DNA of 64,000 nt from Kitasatospora kifunensis (GTDB taxonomy: Bacteria > Actinomycetota > Actinomycetes > Streptomycetales > Streptomycetaceae). A program made the translations under genes and the position numbers. Positions 63,887 through 64,000 of this stretch are shown in pieces; within the stretch, counting starts at the first letter, position 1; every line of letters starts with the position of its first letter. Where the stretch lies: positions 5,146,001 to 5,210,000 of the forward strand of contig NZ_JACHJV010000001.1 of the NCBI RefSeq assembly GCF_014203855.1. The letters run 5' to 3'. The notes under the pieces were generated by a model, which was not told the DNA's origin, did no database searches, and saw nothing but the letters and a program-made list of their open reading frames with translations.

Positions 63887-64000
63887 TCAGTCGGCACCGG
63901 CGGGGTGCTGCCGCCCCCGGAAGGGGAAGCGGACGTGGTCGGCGGGTTCGTCGTGGGTCGGGTCGGGTCGGGGCTGACCGGGGGCCTCGACGGCCGGCTG
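63887..64000 (-). CDS. 3' end of a gene that continues past the window
   Basis: On the minus strand the frame is open from the right edge and ends with TGA at 63887-63889. The visible 37 residues (QPAVEAPGQPRPDPTHDEPA, DHVRFPFRGRQHPAGAD) are Pro-rich. Its 63-bp distance to the EamA gene on the same strand suggests it lies upstream in the same transcript. No function can be assigned. Confidence 0.5.
   Translation of the reverse strand, partial: QPAVEAPGQPRPDPTHDEPADHVRFPFRGRQHPAGAD

Overview
The window is chromosomal DNA of a streptomycete (Streptomyces or Kitasatospora type). It is very GC-rich with strong G/C preference at third codon positions. It encodes an SsgA-like sporulation protein, DasR-type (dre) sites at N-acetylglucosamine genes, a mycosin with WXG-type proteins, and many genes that start directly at the predicted transcript end. 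From memory, the order hpd - ssgG - mycosin - pncB - clpS - mec/cysO/cysM - nagE2/nagE1/nagF - rph - rdgB - bcp matches a conserved core segment of Streptomyces chromosomes (around SCO2900-SCO2930 of S. coelicolor), so most of the window is core rather than mobile DNA. I saw no insertion sequence, prophage or CRISPR array.

Layout. 1-10.4 kb: 3' end of a helicase, an IclR regulator with a possible coupled small ORF, a Lon-like Ser-Lys protease, an Lrp/AsnC regulator divergent from 4-hydroxyphenylpyruvate dioxygenase, an anchored unknown protein, a two-component pair, a GT87 mannosyltransferase and ssgG. 10.7-18.6 kb: two RDD membrane proteins, endonuclease V, and a type VII-secretion-like group (two WXG-type proteins and a mycosin) followed by HIT and VOC proteins. 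18.9-23.4 kb: small unknowns, an AbiEi-like/nuclease-like fusion, and the NAD-salvage pair pncB-pncA. 23.6-26.7 kb: clpS, DUF2017, and the protein-thiocarboxylate cysteine route (mec, a Cys-rich-end leader peptide, cysO, cysM). 26.7-29.4 kb: Uma2-like nuclease, membrane-anchored PemK/MazF-like protein, HTH protein, metallo-beta-lactamase-fold protein. 29.4-33.7 kb: GlcNAc PTS genes with dre sites, and RNase PH. 33.8-38.6 kb: lipoprotein, rdgB, tRNA-Leu, a VapBC-type pair, and a large GH18 chitinase with a repeat-type promoter. 38.6-48.9 kb: bcp, DUF3618, a lone GroES-like protein, a secreted LPTxLP-repeat protein, an ABC-2 exporter with a glycosyltransferase-like protein, DUF445, adenosine deaminase and a second-type YidC. 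49-64 kb: oxidoreductase, HAD phosphatase, ung, hydrolase, lipoprotein deacetylase, DedA, MFS exporter, LLM monooxygenase, PAS-GGDEF-EAL protein, OsmC, VOC, chorismate mutase, and an EamA/zinc-ribbon operon.

Functional threads. (i) Chitin use: the secreted chitinase and the GlcNAc PTS lie within 9 kb and all carry TGGTCnAGACC-type sites. (ii) Cysteine synthesis: CysO still carries two residues after its GG, and the JAMM protease Mec lies just upstream. (iii) NAD salvage behind a 13-bp palindrome overlapping a promoter. (iv) A type VII-like substrate/protease group without export machinery in view. No single locus stands out as certainly new. The best leads are the type VII-like group, the sulfur locus with its leader peptide, the double dre palindrome, the secreted LPTxLP protein, and several overlooked small ORFs. 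Functions are inferred from motifs read by eye; no database search was possible.
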